Shown: positions 8,976-18,566 of the stretch, in pieces
Layout: every line of letters begins with the position of its first letter
Position numbering within the stretch: position 1 is the stretch's first letter
From: Ahrensia sp. R2A130
GTDB taxonomy: Bacteria > Pseudomonadota > Alphaproteobacteria > Rhizobiales > Rhizobiaceae
Assembly: GCF_000179775.1 (NCBI RefSeq)
Contig: NZ_AEEB01000003.1
Location: forward strand, 186,001-250,000
Reading direction: 5' to 3'
Length of the DNA stretch: 64,000 nt
The notes under the pieces: model-generated
Told to the model about the DNA's origin: nothing
Database searches by the model: none
What the model saw: the letters and a program-made list of their open reading frames with translations, nothing else
Program-made: the position numbers and the translations under genes

Positions 8976-10253
8976 ATGGCCAGCTTGAGCGACCATGTCC
9001 GGCAATCTCTAATCCTTCGAAAGTGCGCGAAACATACCGTGACCGGCCACCGTTTCTACCTTGATCACAATGCCAGTGCACCACTGCGCCCGGTCGCGCG
9101 TGATGCTATGGCGGCGGCTATGGATTGCACGGGAAACCCGTCTTCGATCCACGGTGAGGGGCGCTCTGCCCGCGCTATAGTAGAGCGTGCCCGGGCGCAG
9201 GTGGCAACGCTGGTTGGCGCAAAACCCGCTGGTGTGATCTTCACCAGCGGCGCGACGGAAGCTGCTGCATCAGCGCTTACACCACACATCTTCGTAGACG
9301 GCGAAGAGCGCATTGCACCGCGTTTGTATAGATCTGCGACCGAGCATCCTTGCGTTTTGGATAGCGGCCGTTTTTCTCCCCATGTTGTCTTTCCGCTTGC
9401 CGTTGATGAGCAGGGCCGACTGACCGACGAAACGCTGGACGCAATGTTCGAGGAGCATGACGATTCTTTCGGACCTCTGTTCGTCGCCGTGCAGTTGGTG
9501 AACAGCGAAACGGGTATCATTCAACAGGTGGATGAAATCGCCCGCAAAGTTCGCTTGCGCGGCGGGTTCACGCTCTGCGATGCCGTTCAGGCGGCAGGAC
9601 GCATGCCAATCGACATCGCCACATTGGGTGTCGATTTTCTGATGCTGTCTGCCCACAAGATCGGCGGACCCGCTGGCGTCGGCGCGCTTGTGTTGGCTGC
9701 AGAAAACGTCCTGCCGCTCACTTTTATCGCTGGCGGCGGACAAGAAATGCGCCGTCGTGGCGGTACTGAAAACGTAGTCGGAATTGCTGGTTTCGGTGCT
9801 GCGGCTGAAGCTGCCGCCGCTGAAGCGCACGATGCCGCACATCTTTCCGACCTGCGGGACTCGACCGAAGCCGGTCTGATGTCCATATGCACATCTCAAG
9901 GCTGGAGTGAAAAACTCCACTTTTATGGTAGAGATGCGGAACGAACACCAAACGTCTGCTGTTTTGCCGTCGAGGGCATGGACGCGCAGACCGCGTTGAT
10001 CGCTTTCGACCTGGCAGGCGTAGCGCTTTCGAGCGGCTCGGCCTGTTCGTCGGGTAAAGTTGGTGTGAGCCATGTTCTATCGGCGATGGGCGTCGATGCG
10101 GACATCGCAAAGGGCGCGCTTCGGGTCAGCTACGGCTGGAACAGCACGGCCAAAGATATGGACGCCTTTCTTATGGCGTTCGACAAAATTCTGTCGCGGG
10201 TCACTGTATTGCAGATGGCCCAGCAGCAAACACAACTGTCAGGCGCGGCATAA
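8976..10253 (+). CDS. Cysteine desulfurase, IscS/NifS type (first suf gene)
   Basis: This PLP-dependent class V aminotransferase takes sulfur from cysteine for Fe-S assembly. The cofactor lysine is Lys228 (SAHKIGGP) and the persulfide cysteine is Cys357 in SSGSACSSGKVG, the flexible-loop arrangement of IscS/NifS enzymes. From the ATG at 8976 it is 425 residues and carries about 27 residues before the usual start YLDHNASAPLRP. A GTG at 9039 would remove most of that extension; neither start has a clear Shine-Dalgarno. It is followed 24 bases later by sufB. Alphaproteobacterial suf operons often start with such a second desulfurase. Confidence 0.92.
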   Translation: MASLSDHVRQSLILRKCAKHTVTGHRFYLDHNASAPLRPVARDAMAAAMDCTGNPSSIHGEGRSARAIVERARAQVATLVGAKPAGVIFTSGATEAAASALTPHIFVDGEERIAPRLYRSATEHPCVLDSGRFSPHVVFPLAVDEQGRLTDETLDAMFEEHDDSFGPLFVAVQLVNSETGIIQQVDEIARKVRLRGGFTLCDAVQAAGRMPIDIATLGVDFLMLSAHKIGGPAGVGALVLAAENVLPLTFIAGGGQEMRRRGGTENVVGIAGFGAAAEAAAAEAHDAAHLSDLRDSTEAGLMSICTSQGWSEKLHFYGRDAERTPNVCCFAVEGMDAQTALIAFDLAGVALSSGSACSSGKVGVSHVLSAMGVDADIAKGALRVSYGWNSTAKDMDAFLMAFDKILSRVTVLQMAQQQTQLSGAA

Positions 10254-10277
10254 GCCGCCGCCAAAAGGAGAGATATT

Positions 10278-11816
10278 ATGGTCGCCGTTCAGGAAACCAT
10301 CGACACCGTCAAAACGCTGGAGATCGACCAGTACAAATACGGCTTCTCGACAGATATCGAGTCCGACAAGGCCCCAATCGGTCTCAACGAAGACACGATC
10401 CGCTTTATCTCCGCCAAGAAAGACGAGCCACAGTGGATGCTGGATTGGCGTCTGGAGGCGTTCGAGCGCTGGAAGACGATGACGGAGCCGGATTGGGCTC
10501 GGGTCGAGTACGATAAGATCGATTATCAGGACATCTACTACTACGCCGCCCCGAAGAATTTCGCGGAAGGTCCGAAGTCGCTCGACGAGGTTGATCCCGA
10601 ACTGCTGCGAACCTATGAAAAGCTGGGTATTCCGCTGCGCGAACAGGAAGTGCTTTCCGGTGTCGCTGCAACGAAGGCTGCTCTTGCTGCTGAGGATGAT
10701 CGCGAAGAAGATTTGGGTGACAACATCTATAAGTCCGGTCGCGTTGCGGTGGATGCCGTGTTCGACTCCGTGTCGGTTGTCACTACTTTCAAAGCAGAGT
10801 TGGCCAAAGCTGGTGTGATATTCTGTTCCATGTCGGAAGCCATCAAGGACCACCCCGAACTGGTGAAGAAATACCTGGCCACCGTTGTGCCGGTGTCGGA
10901 CAATTATTTCGCCACGCTGAACTGCGCCGTCTTTACAGACGGCTCGTTTGTCTATGTGCCAAAGGGTGTTCGTTGCCCGATGGAACTGTCGACCTATTTC
11001 CGCATCAATGAAGAGAACACCGGCCAGTTCGAGCGCACGCTCATCATCGCCGAAGAGGGCTCTTACGTGTCCTATCTAGAAGGCTGCACGGCACCCCAGC
11101 GCGATGAAAACCAGCTGCACGCAGCTGTGGTCGAACTGATCGCCATGGATGATGCCGAGATCAAATATTCCACCGTTCAAAACTGGTATCCCGGTGATGA
11201 AAACGGCAAGGGCGGCATCTACAACTTCGTCACCAAACGTGCCGACTGCCGCGGCAAGAACTCAAAAGTTTCATGGACGCAGGTGGAAACCGGTTCAGCT
11301 GTCACGTGGAAATACCCAAGCTGCATCTTGCGCGGTGATGGTTCGCAGGGCGAGTTCTACTCCATCGCCGTGTCCAACGGCATGCAGCAGGTCGATAGCG
11401 GCACCAAGATGCTGCATATCGGCAAGAACACGACCAGCCGCATCATCTCCAAAGGCATTTCGGCGGGCCGCTCGTCGAACACCTATCGCGGTCAGGTCAA
11501 CGTTGGCCGCCGCGCCAGTGACGCACGCAATTTCACCCAGTGCGACAGCCTGCTGATCGGCGACCGCTGCGGCGCACACACCGTGCCCTACATCGAAACC
11601 AAAAGCGCCTCAGCCCAGCTGGAGCACGAGGCGACGACAAGCAAAATCTCCGATGACCAGCTGTTCTACTGCCTCCAACGCGGAATACCGGAAGAAGAAG
11701 CGATCGCGCTGATCGTGAATGGCTTTGTGAAAGAAGTGATTCAGGAACTGCCGATGGAATTTGCCGTCGAAGCGCAGAAGCTGATTGGGATTTCGCTTGA
11801 GGGGAGTGTGGGGTGA
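10278..11816 (+). CDS. sufB: Fe-S cluster scaffold subunit SufB
   Basis: SufB forms the SufBC2D scaffold on which new Fe-S clusters are built in the cytoplasm. The 512-residue product has the full family length. It carries the conserved central region [36 protein letters not shown] (near residues 250-275), and the C-terminal region [15 protein letters not shown]. The ATG at 10278 has an AGGAGA nine bases upstream. It is the second gene of the operon. The next conserved partner, sufC, is separated from it by a small unknown gene. Confidence 0.98.
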   Translation: MVAVQETIDTVKTLEIDQYKYGFSTDIESDKAPIGLNEDTIRFISAKKDEPQWMLDWRLEAFERWKTMTEPDWARVEYDKIDYQDIYYYAAPKNFAEGPKSLDEVDPELLRTYEKLGIPLREQEVLSGVAATKAALAAEDDREEDLGDNIYKSGRVAVDAVFDSVSVVTTFKAELAKAGVIFCSMSEAIKDHPELVKKYLATVVPVSDNYFATLNCAVFTDGSFVYVPKGVRCPMELSTYFRINEENTGQFERTLIIAEEGSYVSYLEGCTAPQRDENQLHAAVVELIAMDDAEIKYSTVQNWYPGDENGKGGIYNFVTKRADCRGKNSKVSWTQVETGSAVTWKYPSCILRGDGSQGEFYSIAVSNGMQQVDSGTKMLHIGKNTTSRIISKGISAGRSSNTYRGQVNVGRRASDARNFTQCDSLLIGDRCGAHTVPYIETKSASAQLEHEATTSKISDDQLFYCLQRGIPEEEAIALIVNGFVKEVIQELPMEFAVEAQKLIGISLEGSVG

Positions 11817-11932
11817 TGTTCTACTTCCAAAATCCACGCTGATCGCGCTGGTCGCGCTCAAAATAGCTTAGGAGCGCTGTTGCTGAGACGGACCAACAGG
11901 GGCGAATAAAATCAACGAGATTCCGATCTATA

Positions 11933-12187
11933 ATGTTTGAGTGGGCTCGCAGAGAGAAGATAGAGCGAGAACGCCTTGGCCTCGCTCCTCAAGATATGGC
12001 CAAGCGTCGCAACCCACGGCTGAACAGGCGGATTACGTTGGTTCTGTTTATCCCCACACTAGTTTCTGTTTGGCGGGGGTGGCCTGAAGGCGACGGCAAA
12101 TTCTACTGGGCGTTAGTTTTAATCGCGCCATTTCTTTTTCTCTCGATCGTTCGAGATACCTGGATTATCTACAAGAAAGACCTCTAG
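11933..12187 (+). CDS. Unknown small membrane protein between sufB and sufC
   Basis: I do not recognise this 84-residue protein. The first third is charged and Arg-rich (WARREKIERERLGL, KRRNPRLNRR). Two hydrophobic stretches follow, near residues 33-47 (ITLVLFIPTLVSVW) and 58-75 (YWALVLIAPFLFLSIV), consistent with a two-pass inner-membrane protein with a positive N-terminus. It starts 117 bases after sufB stops and ends three bases before the sufC start, so it is very likely co-transcribed and perhaps coupled to sufC. A weak GAGA precedes the ATG. The base composition looks slightly more A/T-rich than the flanking suf genes. Confidence 0.6.
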   Translation: MFEWARREKIERERLGLAPQDMAKRRNPRLNRRITLVLFIPTLVSVWRGWPEGDGKFYWALVLIAPFLFLSIVRDTWIIYKKDL

Positions 12188-12190
12188 TTC

Positions 12191-12946
12191 ATGCTTGAAA
12201 TCAAAAACCTCCACGTCCGCATCGCGGAAGATGAAACGGAAATTCTTCGCGGATTAAACCTGTCGGTGAAGGCTGGCGAAGTGGCTGCGATCATGGGGCC
12301 GAACGGCTCTGGCAAGTCCACGCTGTCCTACGTTTTGTCCGGCAAGGACGACTACGAGGTCACCGAAGGCTCGATCACTTATATGGGTGAAGACCTGCTG
12401 GAAATGGACGTAGCCGAACGCGCAGCTGCCGGCGTGTTTCTGGCCTTCCAGTACCCCGTCGAAATTCCCGGTGTGCCGACGCTGACCTTCCTGAAGGAAG
12501 CCATGAACGCCCAGCGCAAGCAGCGCGGCGAGGATGAGCTGACCACGCCGGATTTCATCAAGCGCGTGCGGGGCGCAGCCAAGGACCTCGAGATCGACTT
12601 CAATATGCTGAAGCGCCCGGTCAATGTCGGCTTTTCCGGTGGTGAAAAGAAGCGTGCGGAAATTCTGCAGATGGGCCTGCTGGAGCCAAAACTCTGCGTG
12701 CTCGACGAGACTGATTCCGGCCTTGATATTGACGCGCTGAAAGTGGTTTCCGATGGCGTAAACCACCTGCGCGACCCTAACCGCGCCGTGATCGTCATCA
12801 CTCACTACCAGCGTCTGCTCGACCATATCGTGCCGGACAGCGTGCATGTTCTGTCGAAGGGCCGCATCGTAAAATCCGGCGACAAGGATCTCGCCTTGGA
12901 ACTGGAAGCCAAAGGCTATGCCGACATCATCGCGGCGGCGGCGTAA
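12191..12946 (+). CDS. sufC: Fe-S assembly ATPase SufC
   Basis: This 251-residue ABC-type ATPase drives the SufBCD scaffold and is cytoplasmic, not a transporter. The Walker A motif is GPNGSGKS (residues 36-43), the ABC signature is FSGGEKKR (148-155) and Walker B runs into the D-loop as CVLDETDSGLD (169-179), as is usual for SufC. It starts three bases after the small membrane gene and ends two bases before sufD. Confidence 0.98.
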   Translation: MLEIKNLHVRIAEDETEILRGLNLSVKAGEVAAIMGPNGSGKSTLSYVLSGKDDYEVTEGSITYMGEDLLEMDVAERAAAGVFLAFQYPVEIPGVPTLTFLKEAMNAQRKQRGEDELTTPDFIKRVRGAAKDLEIDFNMLKRPVNVGFSGGEKKRAEILQMGLLEPKLCVLDETDSGLDIDALKVVSDGVNHLRDPNRAVIVITHYQRLLDHIVPDSVHVLSKGRIVKSGDKDLALELEAKGYADIIAAAA

Positions 12947-12948
12947 CC

Positions 12949-14220
12949 ATGACAGCCCATTCCCCCCGCATTCTCACCGAAGGCGAAACATCGCTTATCG
13001 ATGCAGTGGCCCGCAGCACATTTGATGGCGACACCTCGGCCCGCAAGGCTGCCGTGGACGCAATTGAAGCCAACGGCCTGCCAACCCGCCGCGTGGAATA
13101 TTACCACTACACAGACCTGCGCGCGCTGCTGAAGGGCGGGTTCGAACCTGCCGCTCCCGTGTCGGAAGAGGTTGCCCGCGATGCTGGCAAACCTTATCCG
13201 CGTCTGGCATCCGACGCCTGCGTGCTGCATTTCCGCGACGGCTATTACCACGATTTTGGCGAAGCATTGCCTGCCGGAATTTCGGTAACGGACGGTCTGC
13301 CGGAAGCGCCAAGTGCGACCAGCAATGCTGACGCCACATCGCTCATCAATGCTGCTGTCGCCATCGGCGGCGTGACTGTCGAGATCGCCGATGGCGTAGA
13401 AGTCGACCGCGTGTTGGGCCTTGCCCACGCACAAACCGGCGCTGCCAACACAGCCTCCGGTACACGCTTTGCGGTTAACGCTGGCGCAGGCTCCAAAGCC
13501 ACCGTCATCGAACGCGCTTGCGGTCCGAACGGTAACGGTTACCTCAACTCGTCCCACGTCGACATTACAGTGGGCGAGGGCGCTACGCTGACCTATATCC
13601 TGTCCATCGAAGAGGGCGACGCCGCATCCCGCATGGGGCGCTTGACCGTGGACCTCGGCAAAGACGCCACGATCAACCTTTTCGTTCTGAACGCTGGCGG
13701 TAAGCTGGTGCGGCAGGAAATCGTGTTCGATTGCCGGGGCGAGGGCGGGCACGTCGAAATCGCTGGCATCAATCTTGTCGGTGGTGAAGCCCACATCGAC
13801 GTCACATCTACGATCAACCACCACGTCGCCAACACAACGGCAAACGAGCTGTTCCGTAACGTGTGCACCGGTCGCGGTCGCGGCGTGTTTCAGGGCCAGA
13901 TCAACGTTGCACAACCCGCGCAGCTGACAGACGCGAAGATGGCCTGCAACACATTGCTGCTTTCGGACGATTGTGATTTTTCCGCAAAGCCTGAACTCGA
14001 AATCTTTGCTGATGACGTGCAGTGCGGCCACGGCGCGACGGTCACTGATCTGGAGCCGAGCTACCTGTTCTACCTGATGGCGCGCGGCATTTCTGAAACA
14101 CGCGCCCGCCGCCTGCTCATCAAAGCCTTCGTTGCCGAAGCCTTTGAGCCCATGGAAGACGAGAAACTGGAAGAGGCGCTGGAAGCCCGTATGGACGACT
14201 GGCTGGACGCAAATGTCTAA
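12949..14220 (+). CDS. sufD: Fe-S cluster scaffold subunit SufD
   Basis: SufD is the third subunit of the SufBCD scaffold and helps deliver iron. The 423-residue protein has the N-terminal helical region RRVEYYHYTDLRALL and the C-terminal beta-helix with LFRNVCTGRGRGVFQGQINV and DDVQCGHGATVTDLE, the conserved interface with SufB. The start lies two bases after the sufC stop. The last eight bases overlap the start of sufS, consistent with coupled translation. Confidence 0.97.
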   Translation: MTAHSPRILTEGETSLIDAVARSTFDGDTSARKAAVDAIEANGLPTRRVEYYHYTDLRALLKGGFEPAAPVSEEVARDAGKPYPRLASDACVLHFRDGYYHDFGEALPAGISVTDGLPEAPSATSNADATSLINAAVAIGGVTVEIADGVEVDRVLGLAHAQTGAANTASGTRFAVNAGAGSKATVIERACGPNGNGYLNSSHVDITVGEGATLTYILSIEEGDAASRMGRLTVDLGKDATINLFVLNAGGKLVRQEIVFDCRGEGGHVEIAGINLVGGEAHIDVTSTINHHVANTTANELFRNVCTGRGRGVFQGQINVAQPAQLTDAKMACNTLLLSDDCDFSAKPELEIFADDVQCGHGATVTDLEPSYLFYLMARGISETRARRLLIKAFVAEAFEPMEDEKLEEALEARMDDWLDANV

Positions 14221-15439
14221 CGCATACCCCATCGATCAAATTCGCGCTGATTTCCCGATCCTTAGTCGGGAAATTCACGGCAAACCGCTTGTCTATCTGG
14301 ACAATGGTGCATCGGCGCAGAAGCCGACACAGGTGCTGGACGCCACGCGCCACGCCTATGAAAATGAATATGCCAACGTTCACCGTGGCCTGCATTTCTT
14401 ATCGAATGCAGCGACCGACGCGTTTGAAGCTGCGCGCGGCAAGATGGCAAAATTCCTGAACGCACCGTCAGAAAACAACATTGTCTGGACCAGCGGCACG
14501 ACGGACGCGATCAACCTGGTGGCCTATGGCTGGGCGATACCCCACATCGAGCCGGGTGACGAGATCGTTTTGTCGATCCTTGAGCACCACTCCAACATCG
14601 TGCCATGGCATTTTCTACGCGAGCGTCATGGCGCGGTGCTGAAATGGGTGGATTGTGATGAGAGCGGCGCGGTATCGCTGGAAGCCGTGGAAGCCGCCTG
14701 CACCGACCGAACCAAGCTGATTGCCATCACCCATATGTCGAACGTCACCGGCGGTGTGCTGCCGGTGAAAGAAATTTGCGCCATGGCCCGCGCGCGAGGC
14801 ATTCGTACATTGATCGATGGTTCGCAGGGTGCTGTGCACATGCCGGTCGACGTGCAGGATATCGGTTGCGATTTTTACTGCATCACCGGTCATAAACTCT
14901 ATGGCCCGTCGGGCATCGGCGCGCTGTATGGCACGGCTGAAGCCTTGGAAGAAACACGTCCCTTCAAGGGCGGCGGCGAGATGATCCTCGACGTCACCAC
15001 CGATGGCGTAACCTATAACGACCCGCCGCACCGCTTTGAAGCAGGCACGCCGCCCATCGTTCAAGCCATCGGTTTGGGCGCTGCGCTCGACTATATGGAG
15101 AGCATCGGACGCGACGCGATTGCGGATCACGAGGCTGATCTGCGCGATTATTGCCGCGAGCAACTGCACGGTATCAACGCGCTGCGAATAATCGGCGATA
15201 CGCCTGAAAAAGGCGCAATCTTCTCCTTTGAACTGGAAGGCGTTCACGCCCACGATGTGTCGATGGTCATCGACCGTTCAGGCGTCGCCGTGCGGGCTGG
15301 CACCCACTGCGCCCAGCCGCTGATGCAGCGTTTCGGCGTCACATCGACATGCCGGGCAAGCTTCGGCATGTACAACACCCGCGCAGAGGTCGATACTCTT
15401 GTGGAGAGCCTCGAGAAAGCACGGAAGTTTTTCGCATGA
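14213..15439 (+). CDS. sufS: Cysteine desulfurase SufS
   Basis: This is the group II cysteine desulfurase that feeds sulfur to the SufBCD scaffold. The 408-residue product starts at the ATG at 14213, eight bases inside sufD. The PLP lysine is Lys228 (TGHKLYGPSG) and the catalytic cysteine is Cys366 in RAGTHCAQPL, the SufS-type short loop. It is distinct from the IscS-type enzyme at the head of the operon, so the operon encodes two desulfurases. I see no SufE or SufU gene in the window. Confidence 0.97.
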   Translation: MSNAYPIDQIRADFPILSREIHGKPLVYLDNGASAQKPTQVLDATRHAYENEYANVHRGLHFLSNAATDAFEAARGKMAKFLNAPSENNIVWTSGTTDAINLVAYGWAIPHIEPGDEIVLSILEHHSNIVPWHFLRERHGAVLKWVDCDESGAVSLEAVEAACTDRTKLIAITHMSNVTGGVLPVKEICAMARARGIRTLIDGSQGAVHMPVDVQDIGCDFYCITGHKLYGPSGIGALYGTAEALEETRPFKGGGEMILDVTTDGVTYNDPPHRFEAGTPPIVQAIGLGAALDYMESIGRDAIADHEADLRDYCREQLHGINALRIIGDTPEKGAIFSFELEGVHAHDVSMVIDRSGVAVRAGTHCAQPLMQRFGVTSTCRASFGMYNTRAEVDTLVESLEKARKFFA

Positions 15440-15864
15440 CCGAGCAAGTAGCCGACACCGTACCAGAACATGTTCGTGATGACCTTCTGCCTGAAGGCGG
15501 GCCACACGTACCAAACGTCACAGATGGCAATGTCACCGCCATCGACGATGATGAATTGAAGCGGCTGACCCACGATATCATTGCTGCGTTGAAGACCGTC
15601 TATGATCCGGAAATTCCATCGGATGTGTATGAGATCGGTCTGATCTACCGCATCGACATAGACGACAACCGCATGGTCGACATCGACATGACGTTGACCG
15701 CACCCGGTTGCCCGGTGGCAGGCGAGATGCCCGGCTGGGTGGAAAACGCGGTCAGCCCTGTCGAGGGCGTGTCCGGCGTGAACGTCAACATGGTTTTCGA
15801 TCCGCCATGGACGCCGGAACGGCTGTCCGAAGAAGCGCAGATCGCGCTTGGATGGTATGTCTAG
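15436..15864 (+). CDS. sufT: SUF-associated DUF59/MIP18 protein SufT
   Basis: SufT belongs to the DUF59 (MIP18) family, which helps in Fe-S cluster maturation. The 142-residue protein has an acidic N-terminal tail of about 45 residues and then the domain, with YDPEIPSDVYEIGLIY (near residue 56) and TAPGCPV containing the family cysteine. The ATG overlaps the sufS stop as ATGA, which suggests coupling. The 57 bases after it lead to sufA. Confidence 0.95.
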   Translation: MTEQVADTVPEHVRDDLLPEGGPHVPNVTDGNVTAIDDDELKRLTHDIIAALKTVYDPEIPSDVYEIGLIYRIDIDDNRMVDIDMTLTAPGCPVAGEMPGWVENAVSPVEGVSGVNVNMVFDPPWTPERLSEEAQIALGWYV

Positions 15865-15920
15865 CGTGCGTTTGAACATGGGCCGCATTGCCCCTATGTT
15901 CAAACAATAGGAGAGTCACA

Positions 15921-16289
15921 ATGTCTCGTTTTGCAGTCATCACTTTAACAGATGCAGCTATCTCGCGCGTAGATGAAATCGTTGCCAACGCTGACGATGC
16001 CAAGGGTATTCGTATAGGCGTAAAAAATGGCGGTTGTGCCGGTATGGAATATACCGTCGATCTCGTAACGGCCCCGGAAGCGGGTGACGATGCCATTCCT
16101 GCAGGTGACAACACGGTGTTCATTGCACCACAAGCGGTTCTGTTCCTGCTCGGCACTCAAATGGATTTTGAGGTGACGAAATTGCGCTCAGGCTTTGTGT
16201 TCAACAATCCGAATCAGACATCAGCTTGTGGCTGCGGTGAAAGCGTGACGCTGATTGCTGCATCGCCTGATGCTTTGGAAGACGCTTAG
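15921..16289 (+). CDS. sufA: A-type Fe-S carrier SufA
   Basis: This 122-residue HesB/IscA-like protein carries assembled clusters to apo-targets. The three ligand cysteines are Cys39 (GGCAG) and Cys103/Cys105 (SACGCGES), as expected for A-type carriers. The ATG at 15921 has an AGGAGAG eight bases upstream. It is the last gene of the suf operon; no clear terminator hairpin follows it. Confidence 0.95.
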   Translation: MSRFAVITLTDAAISRVDEIVANADDAKGIRIGVKNGGCAGMEYTVDLVTAPEAGDDAIPAGDNTVFIAPQAVLFLLGTQMDFEVTKLRSGFVFNNPNQTSACGCGESVTLIAASPDALEDA

Positions 16290-16394
16290 CTGACAGTTGT
16301 TCTGTTGAAAATATGGAACCCAAGCGCTATCGCGGCGTTCGTGTGGCATGGTGTTACCCATCATTTCGATAAACAAATCAAAGGGTAGTTTAAG

Positions 16395-16646
16395 ATGACA
16401 GGTCTTGGCTGGATTATGACGATCATTATCGGCGGTATCGCCGGTTTCATTGCAGAAAAAATCATGAAGGCCGATATGGGCCTGCTCGCGAATATCGGTC
16501 TCGGTATTCTTGGTGCGGTCGTTTTGAACTTCCTGCTTAGTTTGCTTGGCGTTTTTGCCGGCGGTGGCATTATTGTTCAGGGCATCGTTGCCGTTATCGG
16601 TGCATGTCTGCTTATCTGGGTCTATCGCGCTATCAAAAGCCGTTAG
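16395..16646 (+). CDS. GlsB/YeaQ/YmgE family membrane protein
   Basis: This 83-residue protein belongs to the transglycosylase-associated, stress-induced small membrane family. It consists of three hydrophobic segments (residues 5-22, 30-53 and 57-77), with the typical motif GGIAGFIAEKIM at the start and many glycines. Its function in the cell is not established. The ATG follows AAGGGTAG about eight bases upstream. It sits alone between the suf operon and lipA. Confidence 0.9.
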   Translation: MTGLGWIMTIIIGGIAGFIAEKIMKADMGLLANIGLGILGAVVLNFLLSLLGVFAGGGIIVQGIVAVIGACLLIWVYRAIKSR

Positions 16647-16670
16647 GTCGACTGTTGAAGAGGGGATGTC

Positions 16671-17627
16671 TTGGTAACGCTGCTTGATACGATCTCGGCT
16701 CCGAAGCCGAGACATCCCGAAAAAGAACACCGTCCGGACCAGCCTGCCGCGCCCAAGCGGCCTGACTGGATCCGCGTTCGTGCATCCAATTCGCCCGTTT
16801 ACGAAGAAACCCGCCAGATCGTGAACAGCAACAAGCTGGTCACGGTGTGTGAAGAGGCGGGCTGCCCGAATATCGGCGAGTGTTGGTCGAAAAAGCACGC
16901 CACCATGATGATCATGGGCGACACCTGCACCCGCGCTTGTGCGTTTTGTAACGTGAAAACCGGCCGTCCCGACGCGCTGGATAGCGACGAGCCCAAGCGC
17001 GTTGCCGAAGCGGTGGCGCAGCTCGACCTCAACCATGTTGTCATAACATCGGTGGATCGCGACGATCTTGACGACGGCGGGGCAAGGCATATCGCCGACA
17101 CCATTTACGCCATTCGAAATGCTTCGCCACGCACGACAGTCGAGGTTCTGACACCGGATTTCCTGCGCAAAGATGGTGCGTTGGAAATTGTCGTGGAAGC
17201 GAAACCTGACGTGTTCAACCACAACGTTGAAACCGTACCCGGCCGCTATCTCACGGTCCGCCCCGGTGCACGTTATTTCCATTCTTTGCGCTTGTTAGAT
17301 CGGGTGAAGGAACTGGACCCGACTATGTTCACCAAATCCGGCCTAATGGTTGGCTTTGGCGAAACGCGCAACGAAGTGCTGCAATTGATGGATGATTTGC
17401 GTTCTGCGCAGGTCGATTTTCTGACCGTTGGCCAGTATCTGCAGCCGACCAAAAAGCACCACGCCATCGACCGCTACATCACACCCGATGAATTCAAATC
17501 TTACGAAACAGCGGCCTACGCCAAGGGCTTTCTCTTGGTCTCGTCCAGCCCTTTGACCCGGTCCAGCTACCACGCTGATGAAGATTTCGCCCGCTTGCGG
17601 GAAGCGCGGGACCAGCAGGCCGCCTGA
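16671..17627 (+). CDS. lipA: Lipoyl synthase
   Basis: This radical-SAM enzyme inserts two sulfurs into octanoyl groups on lipoyl domains. The 318-residue protein has the auxiliary cluster motif with Cys60, Cys65 and Cys71 ([13 protein letters not shown]) and the radical-SAM motif Cys86, Cys90 and Cys93 (CTRACAFC). The start appears to be TTG at 16671, preceded by GAGGGG; MVTLLDT fits the family N-terminus as I remember it. The stop is one base before the next start, so lipA and ratA form an operon. As an Fe-S enzyme it lies logically next to suf. Confidence 0.95.
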   Translation: MVTLLDTISAPKPRHPEKEHRPDQPAAPKRPDWIRVRASNSPVYEETRQIVNSNKLVTVCEEAGCPNIGECWSKKHATMMIMGDTCTRACAFCNVKTGRPDALDSDEPKRVAEAVAQLDLNHVVITSVDRDDLDDGGARHIADTIYAIRNASPRTTVEVLTPDFLRKDGALEIVVEAKPDVFNHNVETVPGRYLTVRPGARYFHSLRLLDRVKELDPTMFTKSGLMVGFGETRNEVLQLMDDLRSAQVDFLTVGQYLQPTKKHHAIDRYITPDEFKSYETAAYAKGFLLVSSSPLTRSSYHADEDFARLREARDQQAA

Positions 17628-17628
17628 T

Positions 17629-18093
17629 ATGCCGCAATTTGAGAAGGTTCACACCGTCGCCCATTCGGCGGATGATATGTTTCAGCTTGTCGCCGATATC
17701 GAGCAGTATCCAGAATTTGTACCCCTATGTCAGGCGTTAGCCATACGGCAGACCCGCGAGAAAGCAGGTCGCGAAATTTTGGTGGCCGACATGACGGCTG
17801 GGTACAAAAAGGTGCGCGAAAGCTTCACCTGCCAAGTGGTTCTGAATCGCGAGACGCGAGAAATTCAGGCCAGCTATATCGATGGCCCGTTCAAATATCT
17901 CGACAACCGCTGGCGATTCGAAGAGGCCGGTACGGGGCGTTGCACAGTCCATTTCACGCTGGATTATGAGTTCAAAAGCCGCGCGTTACAAATGCTGATG
18001 GGCTCGATGTTCGACCGCGCTTTCGGAAAATTCGTGCAGGCATTCGAACAGCGCGCAGACGAACTCTACGGCGAAGGCGCTGCCGTTAGTTGA
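17629..18093 (+). CDS. RatA/COQ10-like START-domain protein
   Basis: This 154-residue protein has the polyketide-cyclase/START fold of the COQ10/RatA family. Features seen are VHTVAHSADDMFQLVADIEQ at the N-terminus, EFVPLC, and the C-terminal helix MLMGSMFDRAFGKFVQAFEQR. The family binds hydrophobic ligands such as ubiquinone; the RatA toxin name comes from an E. coli member. Its place after lipA is common in alphaproteobacteria. The end overlaps the convergent cinA gene by 28 bases. Confidence 0.88.
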   Translation: MPQFEKVHTVAHSADDMFQLVADIEQYPEFVPLCQALAIRQTREKAGREILVADMTAGYKKVRESFTCQVVLNRETREIQASYIDGPFKYLDNRWRFEEAGTGRCTVHFTLDYEFKSRALQMLMGSMFDRAFGKFVQAFEQRADELYGEGAAVS

Positions 18094-18566
18094 TCGAGCA
18101 ACATAGCAAGCGCAACCTCGACGGTGCGTTTACGAATGCCGCTGCGGTCTGTGATACCCTCTTCGTCAAAGCGGCACTTTTGCACCGCCATCTCACCGCC
18201 TGCCAAACCTGCGGCAACGAACACTAGTCCGACAGGTTTTGCTTCGCTTCCACCACCCGGTCCGGCTATTCCGGTTACGGCGACGGCTAGTGTTGCGCGC
18301 GATTTGGCAAGTGCTCCGGCAACCATAGCCGTTACGACCTCCTCACTAACAGCGCCGCGATCGGCTATCAGGTCGGCGGTAACGCCCAACATCTCCGTCT
18401 TCGCTTCGTTGGAATAGGTAACAAAGCCGCGTTCGACCACCGCTGATGATCCGGCGACTTCGGTCAATGCCGCAGCGATGAGGCCGCCAGTGCAGCTTTC
18501 TGCCGTGGCAATCATGACGCCCTTGGCTTTTGCAGCACCTAGAACAGCGGCAGCATCTGCGCTCAT
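18066..18566 (-). CDS. pncC: CinA-type nicotinamide-nucleotide amidohydrolase
   Basis: This 166-residue protein corresponds to the stand-alone C-terminal domain of CinA, which deamidates NMN to NaMN in pyridine-nucleotide recycling. Signature segments are AESCTGGLIAAALT (residues 21-34), RGFVTYSNEAK and AVTGIAGPGGGSEAKPVG. There is no N-terminal MoaB-like domain, so it is the short form. Its ATG overlaps the ispDF stop by four bases (ATGA), indicating co-translation. Confidence 0.92.
   Translation of the reverse strand: MSADAAAVLGAAKAKGVMIATAESCTGGLIAAALTEVAGSSAVVERGFVTYSNEAKTEMLGVTADLIADRGAVSEEVVTAMVAGALAKSRATLAVAVTGIAGPGGGSEAKPVGLVFVAAGLAGGEMAVQKCRFDEEGITDRSGIRKRTVEVALAMLLDQLTAAPSP

Noticed and set aside
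9270-10073. 267-codon minus-strand open frame opposite the first desulfurase gene
   Set aside because: It lies entirely inside a clear PLP enzyme and has no domain or ribosome-binding site.
12916-14232. 438-codon minus-strand open frame opposite sufD
   Set aside because: Its length is striking, but it is a GC-driven shadow of sufD with Cys/Val/Arg-rich nonsense and no motif.
16221-17282. 353-codon minus-strand open frame across the small membrane gene and lipA
   Set aside because: Both genes on the plus strand carry firm family motifs, and the reverse frame has none.
18066-18093. Overlap of the convergent ratA and cinA ends as a possible frameshift
   Set aside because: Both proteins have complete, normal C-termini, so the overlap is real and not an error.
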